This document shows positions 7,898 through 17,052 of a DNA stretch of 64,000 bases, piece by piece. Under the pieces are notes generated by a model. The model was not told the DNA's origin. It ran no database searches and was given only the letters and a program-made list of their open reading frames with translations. The DNA lies in assembly GCA_944392335.1 (NCBI GenBank), contig CALXWJ010000017.1:1-64000 (forward strand), read 5' to 3'. The position numbers were made by a program, and so were the translations under genes. The first letter of the stretch is position 1. The number at the start of each line of letters is the position of its first letter. The DNA comes from an uncultured Clostridia bacterium (lineage in GTDB: Bacteria; Bacillota; Clostridia; UBA1381).

Positions 7898-9616
7898 ATG
7901 AAAAAACTTATTTCACTGATGCTTATACTTGCCGTACTTCCCTGTATAAGCTATGCAGACACGCCGATTGGTCATGGAGATCTTGCGGCTCCGTCAGAGT
8001 GGGCAAGAAGTGATATTGCCGAAGCTGATGCAATCGGTATGCTCGATTATTTCAAAGTGCCTTGGACGATACCTATTACAAGGGAACAATTCTGTAACCT
8101 TGCATACAATATGCTTGATGTTTCCATGAATATTAATTGGAAAAAAATATCTCCAAACCCCTTTGATGATACCGACAACGAAAAGGTAATCAGTTTGTAT
8201 CTGGAAGATATAATTGAGGGAAAAGAAAACAAGACCTTTGCTCCTGATGATGAGCTTACACGAGAAGAGGCTGCTGTTATTTTATACAGAATAGCGGAGT
8301 ATGCAAAACTAAAACCTGAAACATCAGAATCAATTCTTTTGATGTATGCTGATGATGAAGAAATATCGGACTGGGCAAAAGATGCGGTTTATAATTTGTA
8401 CGACATGAACATTATGAACGGAACAGAAAAGGGATTTGAACCTCAATCTCCATATACAGTTGAACAGTCAATTGCAACGCTTATGAGACTGTATCGTATT
8501 ATTAATCCATTTTCTTCCTTTGAAGATAAGATAAACGCACAAATGCCATCTGATAAAAACTATATGTTCTCTCCTCTTTCTATACAGATGGCGTTGGCAA
8601 TGGCTGCAAACGGCGCCGCTGCAAGCAGTGATACTCAAAAAGAAATTCTTTCGGCCCTTGATATTAATGATTTAAAAACCTATAATGAAAACACAAAAAA
8701 TTTAATTGAAAAATATTCTGCATCCGACCTTTTACAACTTAATGTGTCAAATTCAATCTGGATAAATACCGATAACACCAATCAAAAATTTTCACAGGAA
8801 TATGAGTCCCTTGTAAAGGATGTTTTCGGTGCAACCTCCGATACCGTAACAAAGGATAATGCCCTTGAAAAAATAAACGGTTGGGTATCCGAAAAAACCA
8901 AAGATAAGATTCCTACCATAATCGGAGAGGATGGTACTAATTTTTGGGCAATGCTTATTAATGCCGTATACTTTAAGGGAAGATGGCAAAATGAATTTAA
9001 TAAAAATGCAACAAGCAAGGATACTTTTACCGACAGAAACGGCAAAGAAAGTCAAATAGATTTTATGCACAAAACTTTTTATGCACACTATTCTGACAAT
9101 AACGGAATTCAGATAATAGAACTTCCTTATTTAACCTGTGAAAATAAATATGATGAAAACGGAGAGTATGTTGGAACAAATAAATTAGATTTTAGTGTAA
9201 GTATGTATCTTATGATGTCGGACAATGACTTCAATCCGGTTGATACGCTAAATAATGCAGAATTTTCAAATGAATATATTGATTTATCAATGCCTAAATT
9301 TAACATCGAGTACAACACCCAACTTAATGATATTCTTAAAAATATCGGAATAAACAGGGCTTTTGAAATGAACGCTGAGTTTGGAAATATGTTTGACAGC
9401 GGTAATATGTGGTTAACCGATGTAATTCACAAAACATATATCAACGTTGATGAAGAAGGCACTGAAGCGGCGGCAGTAACAGCTGTCGGTATGGGAGGCA
9501 GCAGTCTTCCCCCCGAACCTTTAAAGGTAGACTTTAACAAACCGTTTACTTTTGTTATACGTGATAATACTTCAGGAAACATTTTGTTCATGGGCGAATA
9601 TGCATTCGCAGATTAA
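7898..9616 (+). CDS. Secreted serpin with N-terminal SLH repeats
   Basis: The order is a signal peptide (residues 1-20, cleavage near SYA), three S-layer homology repeats (about 25-200; for example TREQFCNLAYNML and LTREEAAVILYRIAEYA) and a complete serpin domain (about 205-572). SLH repeats tether proteins to cell-wall polymers, so this is probably a surface protease inhibitor. Serpin signatures include MFSPLSIQMALAMAANGA, NAVYFKGRW and FNKPFTFVIRD. The reactive loop hinge EEGTEAAAVTA is of the inhibitory, small-residue type. Counting from the hinge to LPPE places Ser-Ser at P1-P1'. The ATG at 7898 follows AGGAGGG. It is monocistronic with a strong terminator. Confidence 0.93.
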   Translation: MKKLISLMLILAVLPCISYADTPIGHGDLAAPSEWARSDIAEADAIGMLDYFKVPWTIPITREQFCNLAYNMLDVSMNINWKKISPNPFDDTDNEKVISLYLEDIIEGKENKTFAPDDELTREEAAVILYRIAEYAKLKPETSESILLMYADDEEISDWAKDAVYNLYDMNIMNGTEKGFEPQSPYTVEQSIATLMRLYRIINPFSSFEDKINAQMPSDKNYMFSPLSIQMALAMAANGAAASSDTQKEILSALDINDLKTYNENTKNLIEKYSASDLLQLNVSNSIWINTDNTNQKFSQEYESLVKDVFGATSDTVTKDNALEKINGWVSEKTKDKIPTIIGEDGTNFWAMLINAVYFKGRWQNEFNKNATSKDTFTDRNGKESQIDFMHKTFYAHYSDNNGIQIIELPYLTCENKYDENGEYVGTNKLDFSVSMYLMMSDNDFNPVDTLNNAEFSNEYIDLSMPKFNIEYNTQLNDILKNIGINRAFEMNAEFGNMFDSGNMWLTDVIHKTYINVDEEGTEAAAVTAVGMGGSSLPPEPLKVDFNKPFTFVIRDNTSGNILFMGEYAFAD

Positions 9617-9654
9617 TAACGCTTTTTCCTTCTAAATATATAAAAACTCAAACC

Positions 9655-9696
9655 AAGCAGAACCCCCGGTTACCACCGGGGGTTCTGCTTTTATAA
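9655..9696 (+). terminator. Strong rho-independent terminator after the serpin
   Basis: The perfect 16-bp stem (9655-9670 with 9675-9690) contains CCCCCGG/CCGGGGG and a 4-nt loop, then TTTTATAATA. It ends the serpin transcript. Confidence 0.92.
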
Positions 9697-9789
9697 TATA
9701 CTTTATGAAAACAAAATACAATCATTTTGCATAACTTACTGATAATAATTATTGATATAAAATTACCGGAATAACTATATAAGAATTTA

Positions 9790-9835
9790 TAAAAATAAAA
9801 GCGGATTTAATGAAAACTCAAAAAATACCGCTTTA
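9790..9835 (-). terminator. Probable terminator of the ferredoxin gene
   Basis: On the minus strand the stem TAAAGCGG/CCGCTTTT (9828-9835 with 9797-9804) is followed by TATTTTTATAAATT. It lies 16 bp past the ferredoxin stop. The loop is long (23 nt), so it is of moderate strength. Confidence 0.55.
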
Positions 9836-9850
9836 TTTATAAAAATATCA

Positions 9851-10021
9851 TTACGCCTGCTGAGGAGCTCCTACAGGGCAAGTATCAGCGCAAGCACCGC
9901 ATTCGATACAGGTAGCTTCATCAATTACATATTGAGAATCGCCTTCTGAAATAGCGTTTACCGGACATTCACTTGCACAAGCACCGCAGCTGATGCAATC
10001 TTCACTTATTTTATATGCCAT
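9851..10021 (-). CDS. 2x[4Fe-4S] bacterial ferredoxin
   Basis: The 56-residue protein has two CxxCxxCxxxCP clusters, [12 protein letters not shown] and [12 protein letters not shown], which ligate two 4Fe-4S clusters. This is the classical clostridial electron carrier linking pyruvate oxidation, hydrogenase and other low-potential reactions in the cytoplasm. The start ATG follows AAGGAGGTG. It is monocistronic, with the ricT operon upstream on the same strand and a hairpin terminator behind. Confidence 0.95.
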   Translation of the reverse strand: MAYKISEDCISCGACASECPVNAISEGDSQYVIDEATCIECGACADTCPVGAPQQA

Positions 10022-10072
10022 TTTGTTACACCTCCTTAATTCATTGGCTTTATTATAACATATTATTTTAAA

Positions 10073-10942
10073 TTATTCAAGATTTTTTAATAAATCTTCA
10101 TCGATTTTTTCTTCATCGTCAACAACCTTGCCGTTTTTGATTATTTTTACCTCATCAACACTGTAATCTTGATATACAGTTTCCTTTTCTGTCTCAATTT
10201 TTATCTTGAGCATACCTTTTAAAATATTAACATACTCAACCGTTCCGACACCCATCGGCGTGTTTACTACCGCACCTACTCTGGGCGTCACCTTTAACAA
10301 TTCATCATAAGCTTCCTGCTCATATTTCAAACAACACATCAATCTGCCGCATGAACCGGAAATTTTTGACGGATTTAAACTCAGACCCTGTTTTTTTGCC
10401 ATATTTATCGATACAGGTTCAAATTCTCCCAAAAATTCCGAACAGCATATTCTTCTACCGCAAATACCGTAGCTTCCAAGAGCTTTTGATTCATCTCTGA
10501 CCCCTATCTGACGCAATTCTATCCTTGTCTTAAATACGGTTGCAAGATCCTTTACAAGCTCACGGAAATCAATTCTTCCGTCAGCCGTAAAATAAAACAA
10601 AATTTTCGACCTATCAAATGCATATTCCACTTCCACAAGCTTCATAGCAAGCTTATGCTTTGATATTTTTTCCAAGCATATGGAAAATGCTTCCTTTTCT
10701 TTCTTTTTGTTTTCTTCTTTCTGGGCAATATCCTTGGAATTGGCTACTCTTACGATAGGCTTTAGAGGTTTAACTATCTCATCATCTTTGATCTCTCTTC
10801 TGTCAAATACAACCTCGCCTATTTCTATGCCTCTTGACGTTTCAACAATAACATAATCATTTTTTTTAACATTGAAATTTACAGGATCAAAATAATAAAT
10901 TTTCCCTACTGCCTTAAATCTTACTCCTATAATATCAGCCAT
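10073..10942 (-). CDS. ricT: PSP1/RicT (YaaT) family protein
   Basis: The 289-residue protein carries the PSP1 domain, with the conserved cysteine pattern YGICGRRICCSEFL and GSCGRLMCCLKYEQ in its middle. In Bacillus subtilis the RicT (YaaT) protein works with RicA and RicF in an Fe-S complex that promotes RNase Y cleavage specificity and affects sporulation and competence. A poorly conserved C-terminal tail (about 255-289) is lysine- and aspartate-rich. Its start overlaps the end of the membrane protein gene upstream by 8 nt, so the two are coupled. Confidence 0.9.
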   Translation of the reverse strand: MADIIGVRFKAVGKIYYFDPVNFNVKKNDYVIVETSRGIEIGEVVFDRREIKDDEIVKPLKPIVRVANSKDIAQKEENKKKEKEAFSICLEKISKHKLAMKLVEVEYAFDRSKILFYFTADGRIDFRELVKDLATVFKTRIELRQIGVRDESKALGSYGICGRRICCSEFLGEFEPVSINMAKKQGLSLNPSKISGSCGRLMCCLKYEQEAYDELLKVTPRVGAVVNTPMGVGTVEYVNILKGMLKIKIETEKETVYQDYSVDEVKIIKNGKVVDDEEKIDEDLLKNLE

Positions 10943-11387
10943 TTAAACTCTCCTTTAAAATTCGTCTCATCTCATCATCCGGATCGATTACCAGACATTT
11001 TAGACCCTTATCATATATAATATAACATAAATTATTCTTTCCGAATATTCTTGCCGTCATATAAACAATATGCTCCGGTAACTTTGTCGGTTTTGAAAAA
11101 TATATGTTTTTTATCTTACTCAATAAAATTTCTTCCTTTATTTCTCTTCTGCCTATTTTTCTTTCCGCAATAAATTTTTTTTCGGTAACTTCATAAACAA
11201 AAACCGCACAATAATGTACATATATAAAATATACAACAATGACCATTATTACAATAAAAATAATATCTGCTACAAAACTGTTCTTTATCACGACGCCGAT
11301 AAGATCACACAGTACCCATATTATAAGACAAACGGCCAGACTCAGTATATATTGTTTCACTCCTGCTTTATTTTCCTGCTTGTACAT
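10935..11387 (-). CDS. Small membrane protein of unknown function
   Basis: The 150-residue protein has two adjacent membrane helices (about residues 12-34 and 38-62) and a cytoplasmic C-terminal domain of about 85 residues. The beta-rich pattern FVYEVTEKKFIAERKI...EILLSKIKNIYF resembles bacterial PH-like domains, though this is a weak match by eye. It overlaps ricT by 8 nt and precedes it in an operon. No function is assigned. Confidence 0.7.
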   Translation of the reverse strand: MYKQENKAGVKQYILSLAVCLIIWVLCDLIGVVIKNSFVADIIFIVIMVIVVYFIYVHYCAVFVYEVTEKKFIAERKIGRREIKEEILLSKIKNIYFSKPTKLPEHIVYMTARIFGKNNLCYIIYDKGLKCLVIDPDDEMRRILKESLNG

Positions 11388-11533
11388 CCGATCACCTCGC
11401 TATACCGTAAATATCACAACATAACCTTTTCAATTATTACCGTACATTAAAAATTATATTATAAATTTTCAATTATGTCAAGTGACATGTTTTTAATATT
11501 CGTAAAATCGCTTAAAAAATATGAGTTTATTTA

Positions 11534-11595
11534 AAAATAATCAAGGGGCTGTCGCTTTGAACGCATCCCATGCGGTTCTTAATGCGACACCCCTT
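11534..11595 (-). terminator. Terminator after rseP
   Basis: On the minus strand AAGGGGTGTCGC (11595-11584) pairs with GCGACAGCCCCTT (11555-11543). An inner hairpin GAACCGCAT/ATGCGTTC lies within, and GATTATTTTT follows. It lies 32 bp beyond the rseP stop. The 11388-11533 stretch holds no gene. Confidence 0.85.
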
Positions 11596-11626
11596 AAAGT
11601 TTAAAATATTAAATACATACTATTTG

Positions 11627-12805
11627 TTACTTTACGATTATTTTCATAATATCGTTGTATGATATTATTATACTGAACAACAAAAGCAGCATCAATCCGA
11701 TTGCGTGGACCATACCTTCCTTTTCCGGCGGAATTGGTTTTCTTCTTATCAATTCTATTAGCATAAAAAATAATCGTCCTCCGTCCAATGCCGGCAGTGG
11801 CAAAAGATTAAATACACCTAAATTTATCGTAAGTATTGATGCCAATGACAAAATATTTACCAATCTGTATTGAACGCTTGTATTTATAGCGGTATTTACC
11901 GCACTTATGATACCTACCGGTCCGGATACCTCACTGAATCCCGTTTTTCCCGTTATCATATCCCAAAGCGCCCTGTATACCATTTTTATTACATATCCAG
12001 TATAATGATAAGCATATGGGACAATATTAAATACCGTGACCTCCTGCTGATGTGCCTCAAAGCCGATCAGATACCTCTTTTCCGACGCCGTTTGTCCTAT
12101 TACATCACGGACATTTTCTTTTACTTCATCGGTATATTCTACAATTTCCGTTGTTTCAATACCATTGATTATCGTGGTAACAGTTGCGGAATTTTCGCCG
12201 TATTCATAAATTGTCTCACTCAATGTCGGCCTTACTTCAAATTCTAATCTTTCCTTGCCCCTTTCCACTGTAATCGGAATTATCTCATCACCTTCAAGCT
12301 TTGAAGTATACAATCTGATCTCATCATAAATATTTATTTTATGTCCGTCTATTTCAACGATCTTATCACCTGGTTCTATCCCTGTTTCTTCAATATGGGA
12401 GTTTTCAACCAATGATTCAATTATCGGTGTACTTATAGTATTCGGCTGCCCCTCGGGATGAGGCTGTATACTTATCATAATAATTATGAGGACAAATCCC
12501 AATATAATATTTAAAATAGCGCCTGCCGCTACGACCAAAAATCTTTTCCACAGCTTTTGATTGCAAAAGGCTGTAGGATTGTCGGTCCCGCCGTCTTCTC
12601 CGTCAAGCTTACAATATCCGCCTATCGGGAAAATTCGTATAGAATACAATGTCTCTTTTCCCTTTTTTTTGAATATTGCCGGTCCCATACCAACCGCAAA
12701 CTCCAAAACACTCACACCGGATATCTTTGCCATAATGAAATGTCCAAATTCGTGCAGCGAAATCATTATCAAAAATATTAAAATAGTAACAATTGCTGTC
12801 AGCAT
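11627..12805 (-). CDS. rseP: RIP metalloprotease RseP (site-2 protease)
   Basis: The 392-residue intramembrane protease has the zinc motif HEFGH in the first helix (residues 18-22) and a central PDZ domain (about 125-175, with EPGDKIVEIDGHKI). The LPLPALDGGRLFF motif in the third helix supplies the metal-binding Asp. It cleaves membrane-spanning substrates such as anti-sigma factors and signal peptide remnants. About 60 residues between the PDZ and the third helix (near YEYGENSATV...) look like an insertion compared with short homologues. It lies downstream of dxr, the usual bacterial order, though cdsA and uppS are not adjacent here. Confidence 0.95.
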   Translation of the reverse strand: MLTAIVTILIFLIMISLHEFGHFIMAKISGVSVLEFAVGMGPAIFKKKGKETLYSIRIFPIGGYCKLDGEDGGTDNPTAFCNQKLWKRFLVVAAGAILNIILGFVLIIIMISIQPHPEGQPNTISTPIIESLVENSHIEETGIEPGDKIVEIDGHKINIYDEIRLYTSKLEGDEIIPITVERGKERLEFEVRPTLSETIYEYGENSATVTTIINGIETTEIVEYTDEVKENVRDVIGQTASEKRYLIGFEAHQQEVTVFNIVPYAYHYTGYVIKMVYRALWDMITGKTGFSEVSGPVGIISAVNTAINTSVQYRLVNILSLASILTINLGVFNLLPLPALDGGRLFFMLIELIRRKPIPPEKEGMVHAIGLMLLLLFSIIISYNDIMKIIVK

Positions 12806-12924
12806 TTTACAATCATCTCCTAAAATTTGTTATACACATTTTTATTTTATGAATAGATTTTCCCCTCTGCCCGATAATCGGGTATTATCAAATAAAAGAT
12901 AAATAAAAATGTCCGTTATATATT

Positions 12925-14085
12925 TTATTTTCGTAATTGTTCATTATATACGTATTCTCTGGCAGCCTTATCAGTCTGGATTATCTCATCAACGGTCGGC
13001 TCTTTTATATTCTTTATATTATACATTGCCTTCTCTATTACATCGCTGATCTCAAGATATTTTATTTTCCCATCCATAAATAATTCAACGGCCGCCTCAT
13101 CGGCACCGTTAAATACAGCTGCCATGCTTCCTCCCTCTTCGGCCGCTTTATATGCAAGCGCCAGTGCATGAAACGTTTGCATATCCGGTTCATCAAAAGT
13201 AAGCGTGTTATATTTTGTGAAATCAATTTCATTACCCTTCATTGGAAGCCTTTGCGGATATTCAATCGCATATTGTATCGGAAGCTTCATATCCGGATAA
13301 CCCAGCTGGGCGATAACTCCGTTATCCTTATATTCAACCATTGAATGAATAATGCTTTGTCGGTGTATGAGTACCTTTATATTCTTTGTATCGACCCCAA
13401 AAAGCCATTTTGCCTCAATTACTTCCAGCCCCTTATTTACAAGAGTGGATGAATCTATTGTGACCTTTGCACCCATATTCCAATTCGGATGTTTTAACGC
13501 GTCTTCCGCCTTTATGTTTTCAAGCTGATCTTTTTTCATACCGAAAAATGGTCCTCCCGAGGCAGTCAGCAATATTCTTTTTACATCCTCTTTTCTAAAA
13601 CCCTGCATTGACTGAAAAATTGCAGAATGCTCGCTGTCAATAGGAATCAATTTTACATTGTATTCTTTACAGAGCTCAGTAATGATATGTCCTGCACAAA
13701 CAAGTGTTTCTTTATTGGCAAGAGCAATGTTTTTTTTGTTTTTTATCGCATTTATTGTAGGTATCAATCCGGAAATCCCGACTACGGCAGTGAGTGTGGT
13801 GTCTGCCTCCTTAACGCACGCCACATCGCAAAGACCCTCTGTCCCCGATAAAATGACAGTATCTGTATCGGCGGTTTTCAATCTCAATTCTTTCGCTTTT
13901 TCATTTGATACAACACACGCTACCTTCGGTCTGTATTTTCGTATCTGTTTTTCAAGCAGCTCAATATTTGAATTTGAAGACAAGCCCCAAACCCTTATAT
14001 TTTTACAATTGTCCGCAACTTCTAAAGTCTGTGTCCCTATAGAGCCTGTTGACCCTATTATTGTTATATTATGTATATTATCCAT
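12925..14085 (-). CDS. dxr: 1-deoxy-D-xylulose 5-phosphate reductoisomerase
   Basis: The enzyme converts DXP to methylerythritol phosphate with NADPH, the first committed step of the MEP isoprenoid pathway. The 386-residue protein has the nucleotide loop GSTGSIGTQTLE, the metal and substrate residues in IDSEHSAIFQ, ASGGPF, and HPNWNMGAKVTIDSSTLVN with KGLEVIEA. The ATG at 14085 is chosen because homologues start at this point. AAAGGA lies about 14 nt upstream, and the upstream in-frame extension is not conserved in character. It is followed by rseP. Confidence 0.96.
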   Translation of the reverse strand: MDNIHNITIIGSTGSIGTQTLEVADNCKNIRVWGLSSNSNIELLEKQIRKYRPKVACVVSNEKAKELRLKTADTDTVILSGTEGLCDVACVKEADTTLTAVVGISGLIPTINAIKNKKNIALANKETLVCAGHIITELCKEYNVKLIPIDSEHSAIFQSMQGFRKEDVKRILLTASGGPFFGMKKDQLENIKAEDALKHPNWNMGAKVTIDSSTLVNKGLEVIEAKWLFGVDTKNIKVLIHRQSIIHSMVEYKDNGVIAQLGYPDMKLPIQYAIEYPQRLPMKGNEIDFTKYNTLTFDEPDMQTFHALALAYKAAEEGGSMAAVFNGADEAAVELFMDGKIKYLEISDVIEKAMYNIKNIKEPTVDEIIQTDKAAREYVYNEQLRK

Positions 14086-14322
14086 TTTTATTACAGTTAT
14101 CCTTTCATTGGTACATGATAATACTCTTACAGATTGTATCATATCAAAGGTGATTTGTCAAATTATACATTTCATTACCAATAGGTTTAGTATCACATAT
14201 CTTCATACATTATTAACACAATATTAATAAATTACATCAAAAAGATTTATGATTTATTAATTGACTTTTACTGATTCTTGAATTATAATCATACATACGA
14301 TATTAATGTATGGAGGGGCTTT

Positions 14323-14736
14323 ATGAAGAACTTTATGTATAAAGTACATCAATTTATGTACGGTCGTAATGGTATTGACGGCTTTGGCATTTTTTTATTT
14401 ATTCTCAGTCTTATAATAAAAAATATTGCTTATTTTTCCTTTAATGTACTGTTGGATATTCTAAGTATATTGATTATATTATTTTTAATATACAGAATAT
14501 TTTCAAAAAACCTTGCCCGCAGACAAAAAGAAAATGAATTTTTTATGACATATTTCAAAAAAATATATTCATGGTTTTCAGCAAAAACGCATCTTGCCAA
14601 AGAACGGGCAAAAGTCAGAAGTACACATAAAATATATGTTTGTCCGAAATGCAAAAGACTTTTAAAAGTACCTCGCCATAAAGGTAAAATTGAAATAAGC
14701 TGTCCGTGTTCATATAAATTTTATAAAAGAACATGA
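14323..14736 (+). CDS. Membrane protein with C-terminal zinc ribbon, unknown function
   Basis: The 137-residue protein has two hydrophobic segments (about residues 18-36 and 40-57), a basic amphipathic stretch and a C-terminal rubredoxin-like ribbon CPKCKRLLKVPRHKGK...CPC. Such ribbons resemble the TFIIB-type zinc finger of many small clostridial proteins. The ATG follows GGAGGGG. It lies about 65 bp before the pfkB-family kinase, in the same direction. Function is unknown. Confidence 0.72.
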   Translation: MKNFMYKVHQFMYGRNGIDGFGIFLFILSLIIKNIAYFSFNVLLDILSILIILFLIYRIFSKNLARRQKENEFFMTYFKKIYSWFSAKTHLAKERAKVRSTHKIYVCPKCKRLLKVPRHKGKIEISCPCSYKFYKRT

Positions 14737-14801
14737 GTTATAAAAGCTCAAAACGACAATACTATACCATATACATTAATTTTTTGAAAGGATTTATCTT
14801 T

Positions 14802-15752
14802 ATGACAAACAACAAAATAATTACCGTTACATTAAATCCCTGTATAGACAAAACCGTTGAAATAAATAATTTTAAAACCGGAATGGTAAACCGGACTCTG
14901 TACACTCGAATTGATGCGGGCGGTAAAGGTATAAATGTTTCAAGAGTTTTATCTGATTCAGACGCCGGCTCACTTGCCCTCGGTATTATCGGCGGTATGC
15001 AAGGAAAAATCTTAGAAGATATTTTAACCGGGGAAAATGTTTGTTTTGATTTTATCCATGGTTCGGGCGAAACCAGAACAAACTTAAAAATATATGATAA
15101 GATCACAAGGATCACAACCGACATAAACGAACCCGGGCCCGAGATAACTGGTAATACCCTGAACTTATTTTATGAAAAGCTTATTTGCGTTCTTCCCAAT
15201 GCGCGGGTTTTGGTTCTTGCGGGCAGCGTTCCGCCGGGATGCGATACTTCCGTTTATGCCTCAATAATAAAAATCGCGAAAGAATATAACGTAAAGGTGA
15301 TACTTGATGCAGACGGAGAATTACTTGCAAATGGGATAGGAGCCGTTCCTGCCGTTATCAAACCCAACATACATGAATTGGAGAATTTATGTAAAAAGAA
15401 ATTTACGGATGAAAAAGAAATTATATCTTCCCTAAAAGATATCTCGAACAAAGGGATCGAACTAATAGCCGTCTCATTGGGTAAAGACGGCGCCATATTC
15501 TATAATAACGGCAAAGTAATAAAAGCGAAATCTCTTGATGTGAATGTTAAGAGTACTGTCGGCTGCGGCGATTCTATGGTGGCAGCAATAGCATATGCGT
15601 CAGTTAATAATTTTGATCTGCAAATGCTTTCCAAAACAGCGGTTGCCGCCGGTTCATTAACGGCCTCAAAGGACGGTACCAATATGTGCCGTATTACCGA
15701 AGCACTTAAAACTGCTGCAAATGTTGAAATTCAAACCATTACAGAAATTTAA
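14802..15752 (+). CDS. PfkB-family hexose-phosphate kinase (1-phosphofructokinase type)
   Basis: The 316-residue ribokinase-fold enzyme shows TLNPCIDKT at the N-terminus, the substrate motif AGGKGINVSR, AGSVPPG, the KPNIHELE strand, and the anion-hole/catalytic motif VGCGDSMVA with the base Asp. The family members FruK, LacC and PfkB phosphorylate fructose-1-P, tagatose-6-P or fructose-6-P. The N-terminal motif fits the 1-phosphofructokinase/tagatose-6-P kinase group. The usual fruR and fruA neighbours are absent, so the physiological substrate is open. The ATG at 14802 follows GAAAGGA; upstream in-frame codons lack a site. Confidence 0.87.
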   Translation: MTNNKIITVTLNPCIDKTVEINNFKTGMVNRTLYTRIDAGGKGINVSRVLSDSDAGSLALGIIGGMQGKILEDILTGENVCFDFIHGSGETRTNLKIYDKITRITTDINEPGPEITGNTLNLFYEKLICVLPNARVLVLAGSVPPGCDTSVYASIIKIAKEYNVKVILDADGELLANGIGAVPAVIKPNIHELENLCKKKFTDEKEIISSLKDISNKGIELIAVSLGKDGAIFYNNGKVIKAKSLDVNVKSTVGCGDSMVAAIAYASVNNFDLQMLSKTAVAAGSLTASKDGTNMCRITEALKTAANVEIQTITEI

Positions 15753-15827
15753 CTTTAAAAATCTAATGGTTATGCATTTGATATGAATACTCGTTTAGTT
15801 TTTTTCATTATTACCATATATGTAAAT

Positions 15828-15862
15828 GTAAAAACAGCAGGCAAATCACCTGCTGTTTTTAC
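15828..15862. terminator. Bidirectional terminator between convergent genes
   Basis: A perfect 14-bp stem GTAAAAACAGCAGG / CCTGCTGTTTTTAC has a 7-nt loop. The A/T flanks give a T-run in both directions. It serves the kinase (+) and rpsR (-). Confidence 0.9.
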
Positions 15863-15889
15863 ATATTTTCAAATAGTTCTTATTCGTTA

Positions 15890-16135
15890 TTATTCAGCAA
15901 CAAAAGGCAAAAGCGCGATCTGTCTTGCTCTTTTAACAGCTTCGGTAAGCTGTCTTTGGTGTTTTGCGCAGTTTCCGCTGATACGTCTCGGAACAATTTT
16001 ACCGCGTTCGGTAATAAATCTTCTGAGCTTTGCAGTATCTTTATAATCAATAGAATCAGCTTTATCTACACAAAAAACACAAACCTTTTTCTTTGTACGC
16101 TTAACCTTCATGGGTTTTTCAGTCTTTTCAGACAT
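15890..16135 (-). CDS. rpsR: 30S ribosomal protein S18
   Basis: The 81-residue protein has the S18 core, [20 protein letters not shown] and [19 protein letters not shown]. It pairs with S6 on the platform of the small subunit. The two N-terminal cysteines keep the zinc-binding type partly. The ATG at 16135 follows AAGGAGG. It is the last gene of the rpsF-ssb-rpsR operon. Confidence 0.97.
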   Translation of the reverse strand: MSEKTEKPMKVKRTKKKVCVFCVDKADSIDYKDTAKLRRFITERGKIVPRRISGNCAKHQRQLTEAVKRARQIALLPFVAE

Positions 16136-16172
16136 ATCAATAACCTCCTTCACAATTTTTATCAATCACAGT

Positions 16173-16619
16173 TTAAAACGGTAAATCATCCTCAGAACCA
16201 CCCATTGCCGCAAATCCTGATGAATCAAATTCATCATACGGAGCTTCTGCCGCCGGTGTATGAGCAGCCGGCTGATAACTGCCGTTGGCATTAGTCCCGG
16301 TTTCATTCTTTGATCCCGTAAAATAAACCTCATCGACTACAACATCGGTTGCATATTGCTTTTTACCGTCCTGACCGTCCCAAGAACGTGTCTGGATGCT
16401 TCCGACAACAGCGATCATACTGCCCTTTGCAAACCATTTGCTTATAAATTCCGCTTGCTGACGCCATGCAGTACAACTGATAAAATCAGCCTGCTGCTGG
16501 CCTTCTTTTGCAAATCTTCTGTTTACCGCTATTGTAAAACGGCATACCGGTATTCCCTGTGGCGTTTGCTGTAATTCAGGATCTCTTGTTAACCTTCCCA
16601 TTAAAATTACTTTGTTCAT
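16173..16619 (-). CDS. ssb: Single-stranded DNA-binding protein
   Basis: The 148-residue protein has the OB fold MNKVILMGRLTRDPE...GIPVCRFTIAVNR (residues 1-105), a flexible Gly/Ala/Pro linker, and the acidic tail DSSGF...SEDDLPF that recruits replication and repair partners. It protects single-stranded DNA during replication and recombination. It sits between rpsF and rpsR, the usual bacterial arrangement. Confidence 0.97.
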   Translation of the reverse strand: MNKVILMGRLTRDPELQQTPQGIPVCRFTIAVNRRFAKEGQQQADFISCTAWRQQAEFISKWFAKGSMIAVVGSIQTRSWDGQDGKKQYATDVVVDEVYFTGSKNETGTNANGSYQPAAHTPAAEAPYDEFDSSGFAAMGGSEDDLPF

Positions 16620-16643
16620 AATTCACACCGCTTTCCAGAACAA

Positions 16644-16946
16644 TTACTTATCTTCTTTACGAATGATAATTGTTCTTAAGATACCGTCAGTAATTCTGTA
16701 TTGTCTGTCAAGCTCTTTCGGGAAATCCGAACCGGCTTTAAAATCAACCAAAACATAATATCCCTCTGTTTTGTCATCGATTTCATAAGCAAGCCTTCTT
16801 TTGCCCCATTCATCTACAGCCTCCACAGTACCGTTCTTTTCGATCAGAGAAGTAAACTTTTCCTGTAATTTTGTTCTTGCTTCCTCATCAATACCGGCAT
16901 CCATGATAAAAATTGTTTCATAGCTGTTCATAATTTTTTCAGCCAT
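16644..16946 (-). CDS. rpsF: 30S ribosomal protein S6
   Basis: The 100-residue protein begins with MNSYETIFIMDAG and has the family segments WGKRRLAYEIDDKTEGYYVL and YRITDGILRTIIIRKE. It binds S18 and 16S rRNA helix 22. Its ATG follows AAGGAGGTG. A structured leader lies between the promoter and the gene. Confidence 0.96.
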   Translation of the reverse strand: MAEKIMNSYETIFIMDAGIDEEARTKLQEKFTSLIEKNGTVEAVDEWGKRRLAYEIDDKTEGYYVLVDFKAGSDFPKELDRQYRITDGILRTIIIRKEDK

Positions 16947-16964
16947 TTTAACTGCACCTCCTTA

Positions 16965-17032
16965 TGGACATATGTCCCAAAATCATGTTTTGGGCAAGGA
17001 TTGTCCGATCTGATCGGACAATTGTCGAAAAT
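16965..17032 (-). promoter_or_regulatory. Structured 5' leader of the rpsF operon
   Basis: Read on the minus strand, three palindromes follow in order: TTGTCCGATC/GATCGGACAA, CCCAAAA..TTTTGGG, and GGACATATGTCC ending just before the ribosome binding site. Several bacterial rpsF leaders bind the S6:S18 complex for feedback control, using a hairpin with a CCG bulge. This leader could serve the same role, but the motif match was not established. Confidence 0.45.
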
Positions 17033-17052
17033 ACATAATATTCAACCATATC

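Noticed and set aside
13658-14227. 189-residue plus-strand frame opposite dxr
   Set aside because: It is the reverse complement of dxr coding sequence; dxr motifs are complete and the frame has no ribosome site.
14733-14801. 23-residue N-terminal extension of the PfkB-family kinase
   Set aside because: The ribosome site GAAAGGA lies inside it, right before ATG 14802, and homologues begin with the TVTLNP strand shortly after that point.
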